Shown here one piece after another: positions 54,456 to 64,000 of a stretch of DNA of 64,000 bases. Each line of letters begins with the position of its first letter. Positions within the stretch are counted from its first letter, which is position 1. The notes beneath the pieces were generated by a model. That model was not told the DNA's origin. It was given only the letters and a program-made list of their open reading frames with translations, and ran no database searches. Made by a program: the position numbers and the translations under genes. The DNA is from Geobacteraceae bacterium GWC2_55_20 (GTDB lineage: Bacteria; Desulfobacterota; Desulfuromonadia; Geobacterales; Pseudopelobacteraceae): contig MGZK01000154.1 in the NCBI GenBank assembly GCA_001802125.1, positions 1-64,000 of the forward strand, read 5' to 3'.

Positions 54456-54716
54456 ATGTCATTATCGGAAGATCGTATTTCAACCATTGCTCATCAGATC
54501 GTCAAACATATCTGGCGAAACGACCTGGCCGATGTAACTGACGATAGCCGGGCGCTGGCCAGGGTCAAACAATCCCTGGAAGCTTTCTTCGGCTCCATGA
54601 ACGAGATCGAGGATGCGGTGCGCGCAAAACTGCGCAACAAGGCCCCCGGCAGCCGTGACTATGACGTCTTGTATCAAAAGTTCTACCATGACGAGATGGT
54701 CCGGAGAGGTCTGTGA
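54456..54716 (+). CDS. DUF507 protein, second copy
   Basis: An 86-residue relative of the previous protein, starting MSLSEDRISTIAHQIVKHIW. The shared pattern (R-S-I-A-K-I, then a helical bundle) indicates tandem duplication. ATG 54456 is preferred to TTG 54447. Its stop overlaps the GTG start of the lipoprotein by 4 bases, so the three genes form an operon. Confidence 0.85.
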   Translation: MSLSEDRISTIAHQIVKHIWRNDLADVTDDSRALARVKQSLEAFFGSMNEIEDAVRAKLRNKAPGSRDYDVLYQKFYHDEMVRRGL

Positions 54717-55249
54717 AAGCCAGATTCCTTGCCGCGCCGTTTTTGCTGCTGCTCCTGCTTCTGGCGGGATGCGCCGCATCGCCCAAAACCAGAAGTTACG
54801 GATTTCTTGACCCGCGCCTGGAGCGCGAGGTGCTGTACGTTGTTCCCTTTGATGCAACGCTGGTTCCGCCCGACTTCGGCGGCCCGATTTTCGATCAGTT
54901 CGTGGATATTCTCAATGCCCGTCGCAAGCAGACCAGGGTCGGACGTTTCGTTATCCTGAAAGAGGAACTGAAAGAGGTCGAGCCGGTCTGGCTGATCAAG
55001 CAGAATTATGTGTCCGGCGACATCTGGGGCTATGTGGAAAGCTCGGGCTGCTGCTCCACCGACATGAAGGTCAAGTCCCGCATATATCTCTACGAGCCGG
55101 GTAAAAACATGCCGACCCTGGAGGTGTTCGTGCCGGTCGAGGGCTTTTTCGAGCATGACCGCTCGACGCTGGCGGCCGCCAGATCCCGCATGGGCAAAAA
55201 GCTGGCCGAAGAACTGGCGGACGCGGTGCTCAGGAAGCTGACTCCATAG
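54713..55249 (+). CDS. Lipoprotein of unknown function
   Basis: A 178-residue protein starting at GTG. The lipobox is LLLAGC with Cys at about residue 19, and the +2 residue Ala suggests the outer membrane. The mature part is alpha/beta, with VLYVVPFDATLVPPDFGG and SGDIWGYVESSGCCSTDMKV. No family is recognised. A terminator follows. Confidence 0.8.
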   Translation: MKARFLAAPFLLLLLLLAGCAASPKTRSYGFLDPRLEREVLYVVPFDATLVPPDFGGPIFDQFVDILNARRKQTRVGRFVILKEELKEVEPVWLIKQNYVSGDIWGYVESSGCCSTDMKVKSRIYLYEPGKNMPTLEVFVPVEGFFEHDRSTLAAARSRMGKKLAEELADAVLRKLTP

Positions 55250-55308
55250 CAGGATTGCATTCGTCAGAGCGGGCCAACCGTAACCGTATCCAATTTGAAC
55301 AGACTTCT

Positions 55309-55337
55309 GGCCATGGGCTGACAGCCCACGGCTTTTT
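55309..55337 (+). terminator. Rho-independent terminator after the lipoprotein gene
   Basis: gccatgggctg-a-cagcccacggc followed by six T, with one mismatch in the stem. It ends 18 bases before the transglycosylase start. Confidence 0.8.
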
Positions 55338-55354
55338 TCACGAAAGGCATCCGC

Positions 55355-57445
55355 ATGTTGTTTCTTTCAAGATCGATTCTGATTTCTCTTGCAGCATCAG
55401 CGCTAGTTTCTTCAACCATCATACCGTCCGGCGCCGATGAGCTGTTGTCACGCGCAGCCGGACTGTTCCGCGAGAAGGATTATACTGCGGCCTTTACCTT
55501 GGCCGAGAAATCGGCCAATTCGTTGCAACGCTCATTCTTGAGGGGAACCGCCGCGTTGCGGGCCGGTAAACCGGCCGAAGCGGCGCCGCTGCTGCTTGAG
55601 GCGGAACAGTCGCTGCCGTTGCTTGCGGACTACAGTACGCTCTACCTGGCCGAAGCTTTGATGCAACTGAAAAAATATCCAGAGGCGGCTTCCAGGGCGG
55701 CTTCGATCCCTAAAGCGTATCCCGCTTCCCAGCTGCTGCGCCGCTCTGAAAAACTCTACGCCGACATCCTGTTCGAAAGCGGAGACTACAAGGGGGCGCT
55801 CAAGGCGTTCCAGTCCTTTGTTGAAAAATACCCCGCCGGATCCGATTCGGTCGATGCGGTCTATCAGACCGCCAGCTGCAGGGAAGAGCTCGGAAACCAG
55901 TCCGGAGCCGTGCAAACCTACCGGAGTATCTGGATCAACAACCCGGTCACCCCACAGGCGCAAAAATCCGGGGAGAGACTCAGGGCGCTGGAAAAATCCG
56001 GATTCAGAGTCAGCCCCTACAGTGCGGACGAGCTGCTCAAACGCGCTTCATACCAGTATTCGCGGAACGAATTTACAGCGTCCCTCAAAACACTGGGTTC
56101 GATAGAGCTTAAAGACCAGCCCAGGGATGTGCTCTGCAGGATTGATCTGAAAACCGGCGTGGCTCAGTACCGGCTTAGACAGTATAAACAGGCGGAAAAA
56201 CACCTTGCCGCGGCCATGTCAAGTCCGCTGCCCGGAGTCGCTTCCGAAGCCCGGTTCTGGATGGCCAAGTCGCTGGAACGTCAGAACCTGAATGAGCGTG
56301 CCCTGGCGATTTATGCCGAGCTGGCCGCCGAGGGGCGCAAACAGGAATATTCCGACGACGCCATTATGGAGGCCGCCGGTCTGAAACGCGGCCTGGGGCA
56401 GTATGCCGCCGCGGCCGGACTTTATGGACAACTGGTCAAGTCGTTCCCCGATTCCAGATTCATGACAAAGGCGGTCTGGGAGGCGGGCTGGTGCTCGTAC
56501 CTGTCGGGAGACTATCCGGCGGCGATTGAATCGTTCAAAATGGTACTTAAGGATGATGCCCAGCGCGAGAAGGCGCTCTACTGGCTGGGACGCTCTCTGG
56601 AAAACAGCCGCGCTGACGATGCCGCTTCGTGGTACCGCATGCTGCTGGATGAATTCCCGGCCGGGTTCTATGCCACCTGGCACCGTGAACAGAAGGGGTT
56701 GAAAGACTCCCGTGAACCCCTGGGGTCGCGAAATCCGCTGGCGGAGTTGCCGTTGCCGGCCGGATTTGAAAAACCGCGCCTGCTGGCGTCGCTGGGGTTG
56801 GCGGAGGAAGCCCGCCGGGAGATGTTTGCCGCTCGAAAGAAAGCCGGTGACAAGAAGGGGCTGACGGCGGGGGTTGCCAGGGTCTACCTGGAGATGGGGG
56901 ACTACAGTTCGGCGATTTCGCTCTTCATGCAGAGTCGCCAGGTGGCCTGGGAAAAGGGAACATTACCGTTCTGGACCGCCGGTTACCCCCTGGCCTATAC
57001 CGGCCTGGTCCGTCAAAGCGTGGCCGAGAACGGTCTTTCCGAGGGGTTGGTGTATGCGCTGATTCGCGCTGAGAGCGGTTTTTCCCCGGCGATAAAATCA
57101 CACGCGGGAGCAATCGGGCTGATGCAGATGATGCCGGCCACCGCTAAACAGACCGCGCGGGAGAAGGGGGCTTTCAATCCGTTGCGCCTGACTTCGCCGG
57201 AGTACAATATCAAGCTGGGAACAAAGCATCTGCGTGATCTGATGAATGAGCAACAAGGGGATGTGATTCACGTTGCGGCGGCCTATAATGCCGGATCAGG
57301 GGCGCTGAAACGCTGGAAGACGAATCTGAAGGGTCTTAAGAAAGATGAGTTCATCGAGAGTATCCCCTATCGGGAAACTCGTGATTACGTCAAGAAGGTC
57401 TACGCCTCCGCGGCTACCTACCGCCAGCTGTACGGCCTGAAGTAG
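55355..57445 (+). CDS. slt: Soluble lytic murein transglycosylase
   Basis: A 696-residue periplasmic enzyme. After a signal peptide (about 1-28) there are some 10 TPR-like helical repeats (FQSFVEKYPAGSDSVDAVYQ), then a C-terminal SLT domain: YALIRAESGFSPAIKSHAGA with catalytic Glu, IGLMQMMPATAKQTA, and VAAAYNAGSGALKRW. It cuts peptidoglycan glycan strands and makes anhydro-muropeptides. The length is slightly above E. coli Slt70. Confidence 0.93.
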   Translation: MLFLSRSILISLAASALVSSTIIPSGADELLSRAAGLFREKDYTAAFTLAEKSANSLQRSFLRGTAALRAGKPAEAAPLLLEAEQSLPLLADYSTLYLAEALMQLKKYPEAASRAASIPKAYPASQLLRRSEKLYADILFESGDYKGALKAFQSFVEKYPAGSDSVDAVYQTASCREELGNQSGAVQTYRSIWINNPVTPQAQKSGERLRALEKSGFRVSPYSADELLKRASYQYSRNEFTASLKTLGSIELKDQPRDVLCRIDLKTGVAQYRLRQYKQAEKHLAAAMSSPLPGVASEARFWMAKSLERQNLNERALAIYAELAAEGRKQEYSDDAIMEAAGLKRGLGQYAAAAGLYGQLVKSFPDSRFMTKAVWEAGWCSYLSGDYPAAIESFKMVLKDDAQREKALYWLGRSLENSRADDAASWYRMLLDEFPAGFYATWHREQKGLKDSREPLGSRNPLAELPLPAGFEKPRLLASLGLAEEARREMFAARKKAGDKKGLTAGVARVYLEMGDYSSAISLFMQSRQVAWEKGTLPFWTAGYPLAYTGLVRQSVAENGLSEGLVYALIRAESGFSPAIKSHAGAIGLMQMMPATAKQTAREKGAFNPLRLTSPEYNIKLGTKHLRDLMNEQQGDVIHVAAAYNAGSGALKRWKTNLKGLKKDEFIESIPYRETRDYVKKVYASAATYRQLYGLK

Positions 57446-57517
57446 GGGCGATCCTCGTGATCGCCCTTTATTGGCATTATACAATAGCGGATTAATATAA
57501 ACTCTGCCCCTACGTAA
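57443..57517. repeat. TAGGGGCGA repeat with terminal inverted copies
   Basis: gggcgatc-ctcgt-gatcgccc (57446-57466) is an 8-base hairpin followed by TTTATT, so it may terminate slt. At about 57507-57516 gcccctac is the complement of the start gtaggggc. Together they frame about 70 AT-rich bases, like a tiny non-autonomous element. Another copy lies at 28624-28647. Confidence 0.55.
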
Positions 57518-57838
57518 TCATAATTGCACGTAGACCACCGACACCCGCTCCAGATATTCCGTAAGGCGTTGTAACTGGGCGCGGATGGTTTCCGGGTCAG
57601 CCGCCAGGGATGCGGTCTCAATAATTTCACCGATCTCAGAAATCTCATCGAAGCCGTAACTGCCGCCGGTTCCTTTCATGCGATGTGCCAGCAGTCTGAT
57701 CTGGTCATAGTCTTTCTCGCCCAGAAACTGTTGGATCAGAATGCAGTCGTTCCTCCTGCTTTCGAGAAAATCCGGCACAATCGGGCGCAGGACATCATCG
57801 ATCTCCACCGCGAAATTGTCCCTGCCATTATTATTCAT
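57518..57838 (-). CDS. HPt phosphotransfer protein
   Basis: A 106-residue four-helix protein. The phosphorylated His is in LLAHRMKGTGGSYGFDEI (about residue 52). It overlaps the hybrid kinase gene by 8 bases, so the two are coupled in translation. It would accept phosphate from the kinase receiver domain and pass it on to a regulator that is not encoded here. Confidence 0.9.
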   Translation of the reverse strand: MNNNGRDNFAVEIDDVLRPIVPDFLESRRNDCILIQQFLGEKDYDQIRLLAHRMKGTGGSYGFDEISEIGEIIETASLAADPETIRAQLQRLTEYLERVSVVYVQL

Positions 57839-60326
57839 ACGGGATTCCTTTTAGGTGAGTTGATAGACACCGCACCACTGTTTTTTTCTTGAACGGTTTC
57901 GCGACATGGTCGTCGCAACCCGCTTCAAGGCAGGCCCGGATATCGGACTCGTAGGCATGGGCAGTCAGGGCGACAATGGCCGTTTTTTTGCGCTGGCTGC
58001 CCTCTTCAATCTTACGGATCATGCGGGTTGCCGTAAAACCATCCATTACAGGCATCTGGATATCCATGAAGATCAGGTCGTAACTGTTTTTTTCGAACAA
58101 ATCAAGCGCTTCCTGTCCGTTTGCGGCTTCATCCAGCAATAATGGCATCTTGAGCAGCAGCAGCCGCAAGAGCACCCTGTTCTCCTGGGAATCATCCACC
58201 AGCAGGATCCGCTTTGTTTCTCCGTCTGCCAGCGGCTGGTAAGGAGAGTCCGCACCGCCGGATTCGATTGTATTGGCATCCGTGCCGGGCCCGTCCGGTT
58301 TTTCAGGTTTACCGAACATGACAGTAAAAGTGAAGGCACTTCCCACTCCCGGCATACTCTCCACCATGATGCTTCCATTCATTGCTTCAACCAGTTTGCG
58401 GCTTATGGCCAGTCCCAGGCCGCTTCCGCCGTAGCGGCGGGTGATGGAGGCATCGGCCTGGGTAAAACTCTCGAAAATCATTTTGAGCTTGTTCTGGTCG
58501 ATACCGATGCCGGTATCCCTGACTTCAAAGGTCACCGGAATCTGCCCGTCCTGTTCGTCCGCGCTGGTTACCGATACCTGGATGGAACCGTTGACATCGG
58601 TAAACTTGATCGCATTGGAGAGCAGGTTGACCATAACCTGGTGAAGCCGCATCTGATCTCCCACAAGCAGGCGGGGCACTTCCGGAGCCATGTCCATGTT
58701 CAGCCGGATCTGCTTTTTGTCGGCGCCCCTCCCCAGCATCAGCATCACACGTTCCATGGTGTCCGGCAGGTCGAACGGCCGCTTGATTATCTCAAGCTGG
58801 CCGGCCTCGATCCGGGACATATCGATCAGATCATTGATAAGTACCAGCAAACTTTCACCGGCCTGCCGGATCATGGTCAGGCAGCGTTGCTGCTCGGGGG
58901 TATGCAAGTCTCCGTCGAGATATTCCGCTCCGCCGATAATCGAGTTGAGCGGCGTCCGCATTTCATGGCTCATGTTGGCCAGGAACTCCGACTTGGCCTT
59001 GTTGGCTGATTCCGCGGCATCGCGCGCCGCCTGCAGTTCTTCGGTTTTTTTCTTGCGCTCGGCGACTTCCAGGCGCAACCCCTCGTTTCCTATTGCCAGT
59101 TCCGCGGTGCGGGAGGCCACGATCTGTTCCAGGTTGCGGTTGATCACTTCCATTTCGGTCTGCTTCTTGTGAAGCGCTGCCTGCACTTTTTTCAGGTTGC
59201 TTATGTTCTGGGCCGCGCAGATGACGGCCTGAGGGTTATATGAATCATCCTTCATGACCGCCATGGAAAACAGCATCGGAATGTATTCGCCGTTGGACTT
59301 GCGGCAGGCGCATTCTACTCCCTGTACACGGCCATCGGACAAGGCCCGCTTGAATGCGGGATACATGCAGAGCGGGGCGTCATGTTCCCCGAATTCCTCG
59401 ATCCGCCTTCCGACGATATCTCCTGCAGGATATTCGAACAGTTCGCAATAGGCCCGGTTGACGCTCTGAACCACCCCTTCGGGCGAAATCACGATCAGTA
59501 CGTCGTTCATGCTGTCAATCATCTTTTCCATGTATTCGCGTGAGACCGTGGTACTGCGCAGTTTTTCGGTCATGTCGTTGAACGCGGCCGCCAGCTGTCC
59601 GATCTCATCCATCGACGTGACCGCTATGGGTTGGTCCAGTTTGCCGGTGCTGAAGCGCTGTACGCCCCTGGTCAACAGTGTTATCGGTCGTGTGATCGCA
59701 GCTGCAAATGCGATCGCCACGGCGATGCCCAGAGCCAGTATGACAAGCACAAACGGGAGCATCTTTAGCAGCACGCCATGCACATTCTTCTGCACGATCG
59801 AGTCATACAGCCCGATATGAACCGTCCCGAGAGCCCCCCCCCGGATCGGTACCGAGATGTCATAAATCGGGCCTGCGCTTGAATCGAGCTTGAGGAAGTT
59901 TTCGTTGGTTCCGGCTGAATTCAGTTGTGCCTGCGAGATCAGGTCTCTCAGTATATGGGTTTCGAAGGTGTGGGTAATCAGCTCCTGCCTGGAGTTGACG
60001 ATGTAGATGTATTCGATGTCACTGTCAATCTTGCGATAGTCGTTGACCAGCAGTTTCAGGCTGACGCTGTTTTCGGTAATCAGGGGAACTTCGGAAACCT
60101 GGGCTATATAGCGGGCAATCGAGAGCCCGCGTTTGTGGATTTCATCTTCAAAGCGGTTGTGCAGTTCATGGTTCACCAGGATGCCGAGAGCGAAGCCGAC
60201 AAGCAGAATCAGCAACGCCGTGCCGGCAACGAATTTTCTGCGCAGGGACAATGACCGCATCAGGGCTTTTTCCCCTGCTTTTTGCAGGATATTGCCATCG
60301 AACAGAGGAACTGCAGGCCCAGGCAT
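57831..60326 (-). CDS. Hybrid sensor histidine kinase
   Basis: An 831-residue membrane kinase. In order: a membrane segment (about 33-52), an extracytoplasmic sensor (about 53-185), a second segment (about 186-210), HAMP (to about 265), PAS (about 270-390), a coiled coil, HisKA with NMSHEMRTPLNS, HATPase with NLLSNAIKF, DTGIGI and GGSGLGLAIS, and a receiver with FMDIQMPVMDG. ATG 60326 or 60260 could be the start. With HPt downstream it forms a phosphorelay, but the output regulator is missing. Confidence 0.93.
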   Translation of the reverse strand: MPGPAVPLFDGNILQKAGEKALMRSLSLRRKFVAGTALLILLVGFALGILVNHELHNRFEDEIHKRGLSIARYIAQVSEVPLITENSVSLKLLVNDYRKIDSDIEYIYIVNSRQELITHTFETHILRDLISQAQLNSAGTNENFLKLDSSAGPIYDISVPIRGGALGTVHIGLYDSIVQKNVHGVLLKMLPFVLVILALGIAVAIAFAAAITRPITLLTRGVQRFSTGKLDQPIAVTSMDEIGQLAAAFNDMTEKLRSTTVSREYMEKMIDSMNDVLIVISPEGVVQSVNRAYCELFEYPAGDIVGRRIEEFGEHDAPLCMYPAFKRALSDGRVQGVECACRKSNGEYIPMLFSMAVMKDDSYNPQAVICAAQNISNLKKVQAALHKKQTEMEVINRNLEQIVASRTAELAIGNEGLRLEVAERKKKTEELQAARDAAESANKAKSEFLANMSHEMRTPLNSIIGGAEYLDGDLHTPEQQRCLTMIRQAGESLLVLINDLIDMSRIEAGQLEIIKRPFDLPDTMERVMLMLGRGADKKQIRLNMDMAPEVPRLLVGDQMRLHQVMVNLLSNAIKFTDVNGSIQVSVTSADEQDGQIPVTFEVRDTGIGIDQNKLKMIFESFTQADASITRRYGGSGLGLAISRKLVEAMNGSIMVESMPGVGSAFTFTVMFGKPEKPDGPGTDANTIESGGADSPYQPLADGETKRILLVDDSQENRVLLRLLLLKMPLLLDEAANGQEALDLFEKNSYDLIFMDIQMPVMDGFTATRMIRKIEEGSQRKKTAIVALTAHAYESDIRACLEAGCDDHVAKPFKKKTVVRCLSTHLKGIPYE

Positions 60327-60573
60327 GTCAAAAGCCCTGTGGAGATTTTTCCGGAGATGATTTTCATTGATGGCTTCAATTGGTTATCCGGGTTTCAACC
60401 GTTGATAATTATGAGCGAGGTTTCCATACAGTCGGCTATATTAACATCGTTTTCAGGGAAAACAAGCGCGGTTTCAAAATCTTGCCGCCATCCCGCGCCG
60501 CTCTGCCTTGAAATGGCCGGTTCCGTGTGGTACAACGGCTGAGTTATTTTCATAAGTGAAAGGTTTGACAACA

Positions 60574-63186
60574 ATGGCGGAACAGACTCCGATGATGCGG
60601 CAGTACCTGGAAATAAAGTCGGGCTATCCCGATGCGATCCTGTTCTTCCGCATGGGGGATTTTTACGAGATGTTTCTGGATGATGCGCTGGTGGCGTCCC
60701 GTATTCTGGATATCGCGCTGACTTCCCGCAACAAGGGGAGCGGCGACGAGATTCCGTTTTGCGGCATCCCGTTCCATTCCGCCGCCCCCTATGTCGCCAA
60801 GCTGATCGAGGCCGGCCACAAGGTTGCGATCTGTGAGCAGGTGGAAGATCCCAAGCAGACCAAGGGGATCGTGCGCCGCGAAGTGGTCAGGGTCGTTACT
60901 CCCGGCCTGCTGATCGAGGCCGAGAGCCTCACGCCGGGTGAAAACAACTATCTTCTGGCGCTCTGCCGCAGTGCCGCCGACGTCTGGGGTTGCGCCGGCC
61001 TGGATGCGTCCACCGGGGAGTTCCGGGTGACCGAGCTGCCGGGCGTGGCGGCGGCGCTGGCCGAATCGGTCTGCATCAATCCCCGTGAAATCCTGCTGCC
61101 GGATGATCTGGAACTGGAGAGTCTGCCGGCGGAGCTGCGGGCTTTTTTTGCTGAAAAGATCGTTTCGCGCGCGCCGGCCTGGGTCTATGACCGGGATTAC
61201 GCCGCCGCGCAACTGTGCGGCCATTTTCAAGCGGCATCGGTCGAAGCGCTCGGGCTGGAGAATATGCCGGTTGCCTTGCCTGCCGCCGCCGCCGCGCTCT
61301 ATTACCTGCGCGAGAACCGCAAGAGCGCCCTGCCGCATATTCGCGACATCCGTGTCCACCAGCGCCACGAACACCTGGCTCTGGATCCGGCCACCCGCCG
61401 CAACCTGGAGATCACCGCCAGCATGGCCGAGGGGAAGCGGAGCGGATCGCTCCTGGGCTGCCTGGATCGTACCGGCACCGCCATGGGAGCCAGGCGCCTG
61501 AAGCAGTGGCTGAGTTATCCCCTGGTAGGCGCCGAGCCGATCAGGCAACGCCTGGATGCGGTGGAGGAACTGCTGGAGTCGCACGATGCCCGTGAGGAGC
61601 TGGCGTCACAGTTAAAGAACATTGCCGACCTGGAACGCTTGAACGGTCGCATCGGCATGGCCGGCGCGGGCGGCCGGGATCTGCGCTCCCTGCACGACTC
61701 GCTGGTCCGTCTGCCGGCGCTGCTGGAGCTTTTGTCACTGCTCCAATCCGGGCTGCTGCGCTCGCTGTCCGCGGCGCTGGATCCGCTGGAGGATCTGCGC
61801 GAGCTGATTGCGGCCGGCATCGTCGAAACGCCGCCTTTCTCGCTGCGCGAGGGGGGCATCATCGCCGCCGGCTACCACGCCGAGCTGGACGAACTGCGTT
61901 CGATCAGCAGCGAAGGCAAGGGTTTCATCGCCCGGCTGGAGGCCCAGGAACGAGCCCGCACCGGCATATCGACGCTGAAGATCCGCTACAACCGCGTGTT
62001 CGGCTATTCGATCGAGATTACCAAGAGCAACCTGGCGTCCGTGCCGGAAAATTACATCCGCCGGCAGACCCTGGCCAACGCCGAGCGCTATATCACCGAA
62101 GAGCTGAAGAGTTACGAGGAAAAGGTGCTGGGCGCCGAGGACCGCATCTGCGATCTGGAGTACACCCTGTTTCAGGAGATCCGCGAACGGGTGGCCGGTC
62201 AGGCCGGCCGCATCTCCCGCACCGCCGATGCTCTGGCAAGCCTGGATGTGCTGATATCGCTGGCGCTGGTGGCCGGAGAGCGCAACTACTGCAAGCCGGT
62301 TGTGGACGAATCGGACGTGATCCAGATCAGTGAGGGGCGTCATCCGGTCATCGAAGCGATGAAGCTGGGCGAACGCTTCGTTCCCAACGATACCCTGCTG
62401 GATGGCAACGATAACCAGCTGCTGATGATCACCGGCCCCAACATGGCCGGTAAATCGACCTACATGCGCCAGGTGGCGCTGATCTGCCTGATGGCCCAGT
62501 CGGGGAGCTTCGTTCCGGCCACTTCGGCCCGCATCGGGATCGCCGACCGCATCTTCACCCGCGTCGGCGCCGGCGACAACCTGGCCCGCGGCCAGTCAAC
62601 CTTCATGCTGGAGATGATGGAAGCGGCCGGAATCCTGCGTAACGCGACGCCGAAGAGCCTGATCGTGATGGATGAAATCGGCCGTGGCACCTCGACCTTT
62701 GACGGGGTTTCGATCGCCTGGGCCGTTGCGGAGTATATCCACGACACCCCCTCATGCCGTGCCCGGACCCTGTTTGCAACCCACTACCACGAACTGACCG
62801 AACTGGCGACGACCCGCGAACGGATCAAGAACTACACCGTTGCGGTCAGGGAGTGGAACGACCAGGTCATCTTCCTGCGCACGATCATCCCGGGCGGAGC
62901 GTCGCACTCCTATGGAATCCAGGTGGCCCGCCTGGCCGGGATGCCGGCCGACGTGATCGAGCGCTCCAAGGAAATTCTGCAGAATCTCGAAAGCGGTGAA
63001 TTCGAGGAGGGTGCGCCGCGCCTGGCCAAGAGCCGCAAGAGCCAGCCCAAACAGGATCTGCGCCAGTTCTCGCTGTTTGAAACCGGTGAGGATCTGTTGC
63101 GGCAACGCCTGAAGAAACTCAATATCGCCACCCTGACTCCATTGGAAGCGCTTAACCTGCTGGATGAGCTCAAGCGGATGGCATAG
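60574..63186 (+). CDS. mutS: DNA mismatch repair protein MutS
   Basis: An 870-residue mismatch-binding ATPase. The N-terminal mismatch motif is [15 protein letters not shown] (Phe-x-Glu). The ATPase has Walker [14 protein letters not shown], then [13 protein letters not shown] and [14 protein letters not shown] 60574 begins [17 protein letters not shown] lies upstream and the GTG at 60556 is rejected. It works with MutL, which is not in the window. Confidence 0.96.
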   Translation: MAEQTPMMRQYLEIKSGYPDAILFFRMGDFYEMFLDDALVASRILDIALTSRNKGSGDEIPFCGIPFHSAAPYVAKLIEAGHKVAICEQVEDPKQTKGIVRREVVRVVTPGLLIEAESLTPGENNYLLALCRSAADVWGCAGLDASTGEFRVTELPGVAAALAESVCINPREILLPDDLELESLPAELRAFFAEKIVSRAPAWVYDRDYAAAQLCGHFQAASVEALGLENMPVALPAAAAALYYLRENRKSALPHIRDIRVHQRHEHLALDPATRRNLEITASMAEGKRSGSLLGCLDRTGTAMGARRLKQWLSYPLVGAEPIRQRLDAVEELLESHDAREELASQLKNIADLERLNGRIGMAGAGGRDLRSLHDSLVRLPALLELLSLLQSGLLRSLSAALDPLEDLRELIAAGIVETPPFSLREGGIIAAGYHAELDELRSISSEGKGFIARLEAQERARTGISTLKIRYNRVFGYSIEITKSNLASVPENYIRRQTLANAERYITEELKSYEEKVLGAEDRICDLEYTLFQEIRERVAGQAGRISRTADALASLDVLISLALVAGERNYCKPVVDESDVIQISEGRHPVIEAMKLGERFVPNDTLLDGNDNQLLMITGPNMAGKSTYMRQVALICLMAQSGSFVPATSARIGIADRIFTRVGAGDNLARGQSTFMLEMMEAAGILRNATPKSLIVMDEIGRGTSTFDGVSIAWAVAEYIHDTPSCRARTLFATHYHELTELATTRERIKNYTVAVREWNDQVIFLRTIIPGGASHSYGIQVARLAGMPADVIERSKEILQNLESGEFEEGAPRLAKSRKSQPKQDLRQFSLFETGEDLLRQRLKKLNIATLTPLEALNLLDELKRMA

Positions 63187-63537
63187 CCGCTTGTTTGATC
63201 CGTATTTTTTATTATCACCCCCTGCCATGAGTTGCCCCTTCCCGCTCTCCCGCCTTGTCAGTGCCCTGGCAGTAATAGCCAACTCCTTTTAATTTATCAG
63301 GTTTTAGTGCGCCTAAGATCCTTGTTATCCCGGAGCATTTTGCTTTTGTCACATTTGTTAAAAACCGGGCATATAAATTGCTTAATTAGATTAGTAAAAC
63401 TTTGCAACGGATGTCCAGGCCTGACAGAATCACTATAAGACAACTGCCCGGGAAAAAAGCGGTGCGCTGATCAAGTGCAATGCCCACGGCTGTTACGCTA
63501 AATAGCGGATGAATCGGCATATTTTACGGTGGTGGCG
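63187..63537. other. Intergenic region after mutS
   Basis: About 350 AT-richer bases with no convincing gene. I see no clear terminator or promoter. Confidence 0.5.
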
Positions 63538-64000
63538 ATGATGAGAAATATTTCCATACTAATGGTTTTGATTGGAGCGGTATTCCTCACCCTGTCGTTT
63601 CAACCGGCAAGGGTTATCTGGAAAAGTGTCTGCGGCCGGTTCCGCGGCAATTGGCTTTTCATCCTCAACCTGATGACCTTCTTTCTTCTGGGATACCTTT
63701 TTTTCGTGGCGGTGCTCTCCTTCAACCTCAGGTTTCCGCTTGAGATGGTGACAGGTGGCGTTTTTCTGGGTGGCGCGGTTTTTGTCTACATAATTATCAA
63801 TCTGTCCCAAAGCACTTTTACCGCGCTTAAAAAAGCCGAGGAAGATGTCAAGGCGCTTAACGAGTCACTTGAGCAGAGGGTTTCGGAGCGTACGCAGGAA
63901 CTTAAAAATCAATACGAGTTTAACCATACCGTGCTGGACAGCATTGCCGACCCGATATCCATCATCGATGTTAAAACGTTCTGTATAGCAGGCGCCAATC
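63538..64000 (+). CDS. PAS-containing membrane sensor, 3' end cut by window edge
   Basis: The frame is open from ATG 63538 (or ATG 63541) to the window edge, 154 codons. Three membrane segments are seen (ISILMVLIGAVFLTL, WLFILNLMTFFLLGYLFFVAV, TGGVFLGGAVFVYIIINL). A coiled coil follows (EEDVKALNESLEQRVSERTQ), then the start of a PAS domain (FNHTVLDSIADPISIID). It is most likely the N-terminus of a histidine kinase or diguanylate cyclase. Confidence 0.8.
   Translation, partial: MMRNISILMVLIGAVFLTLSFQPARVIWKSVCGRFRGNWLFILNLMTFFLLGYLFFVAVLSFNLRFPLEMVTGGVFLGGAVFVYIIINLSQSTFTALKKAEEDVKALNESLEQRVSERTQELKNQYEFNHTVLDSIADPISIIDVKTFCIAGAN

Overview
The window reads as chromosome from a GC-rich anaerobic deltaproteobacterium of the Geobacter / Pelobacter propionicus type. 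This is inferred from gene content: E. coli-type NuoE/F/G, early cobalamin genes of the anaerobic route, paired DUF507 genes, a monoheme c-type cytochrome, soluble lytic transglycosylase close to mutS, and many short GC-rich dispersed repeats. No database search was possible, so the genus is a guess. No rRNA, tRNA or CRISPR array was seen. Two genes run off the window edges.

Layout. 1-1.2 kb is AT-richer: a truncated Cys-rich secreted protein on the minus strand and an XRE regulator. 1.2-13.5 kb carries nuoE, nuoF and nuoG in order, split by envelope genes (VanW-like, an exported AMMECR1-like protein, a 1716-residue alpha-2-macroglobulin, an exported alpha/beta hydrolase) and followed by an anchored transglutaminase-like protein. 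13.5-15.7 kb is cbiX-cbiC-cbiD; cbiD contains fragments of dispersed repeats in frame. 15.9-24.1 kb is a likely copper-acquisition locus: Cys/His-rich exported protein, OprC/NosA-type TonB receptor, its own TonB, two NosL-like proteins, a small anchored protein, an FtsX-type permease, an ATPase and a Cys-bearing polytopic membrane protein. A RelB/PIN toxin-antitoxin pair follows in antisense.

25-40.4 kb is housekeeping with insertions: ribH-nusB-hom-trpB2, an MNT/HEPN pair, trpF, a sugar-transfer group (methyltransferase-GT2 fusion, methyltransferase, GT39-like membrane protein), a remnant of a trpB 5' end, a secreted BNR/FIMAH protein, another methyltransferase, the intact trpB, and pta. 40.5-48.8 kb holds a 2597-residue secreted repeat protein and a small exported protein made of eight 11-residue repeats. 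48.8-52.1 kb (minus) is a three-gene MoxR/VWA operon plus queC. 52.4-64 kb holds a chemoreceptor, cytochrome c, a DUF507 pair, a lipoprotein, lytic transglycosylase, an HPt protein with a hybrid histidine kinase, mutS, and the start of another PAS sensor.

The most interesting parts are the copper locus as an integrated system, the nuoEFG set without membrane subunits and mixed with envelope-defence-like genes, the repeat-invaded cbiD, the trpB remnant that records an insertion in the trp region, the giant triplicated secreted protein, and the 11-mer amphipathic repeat protein.
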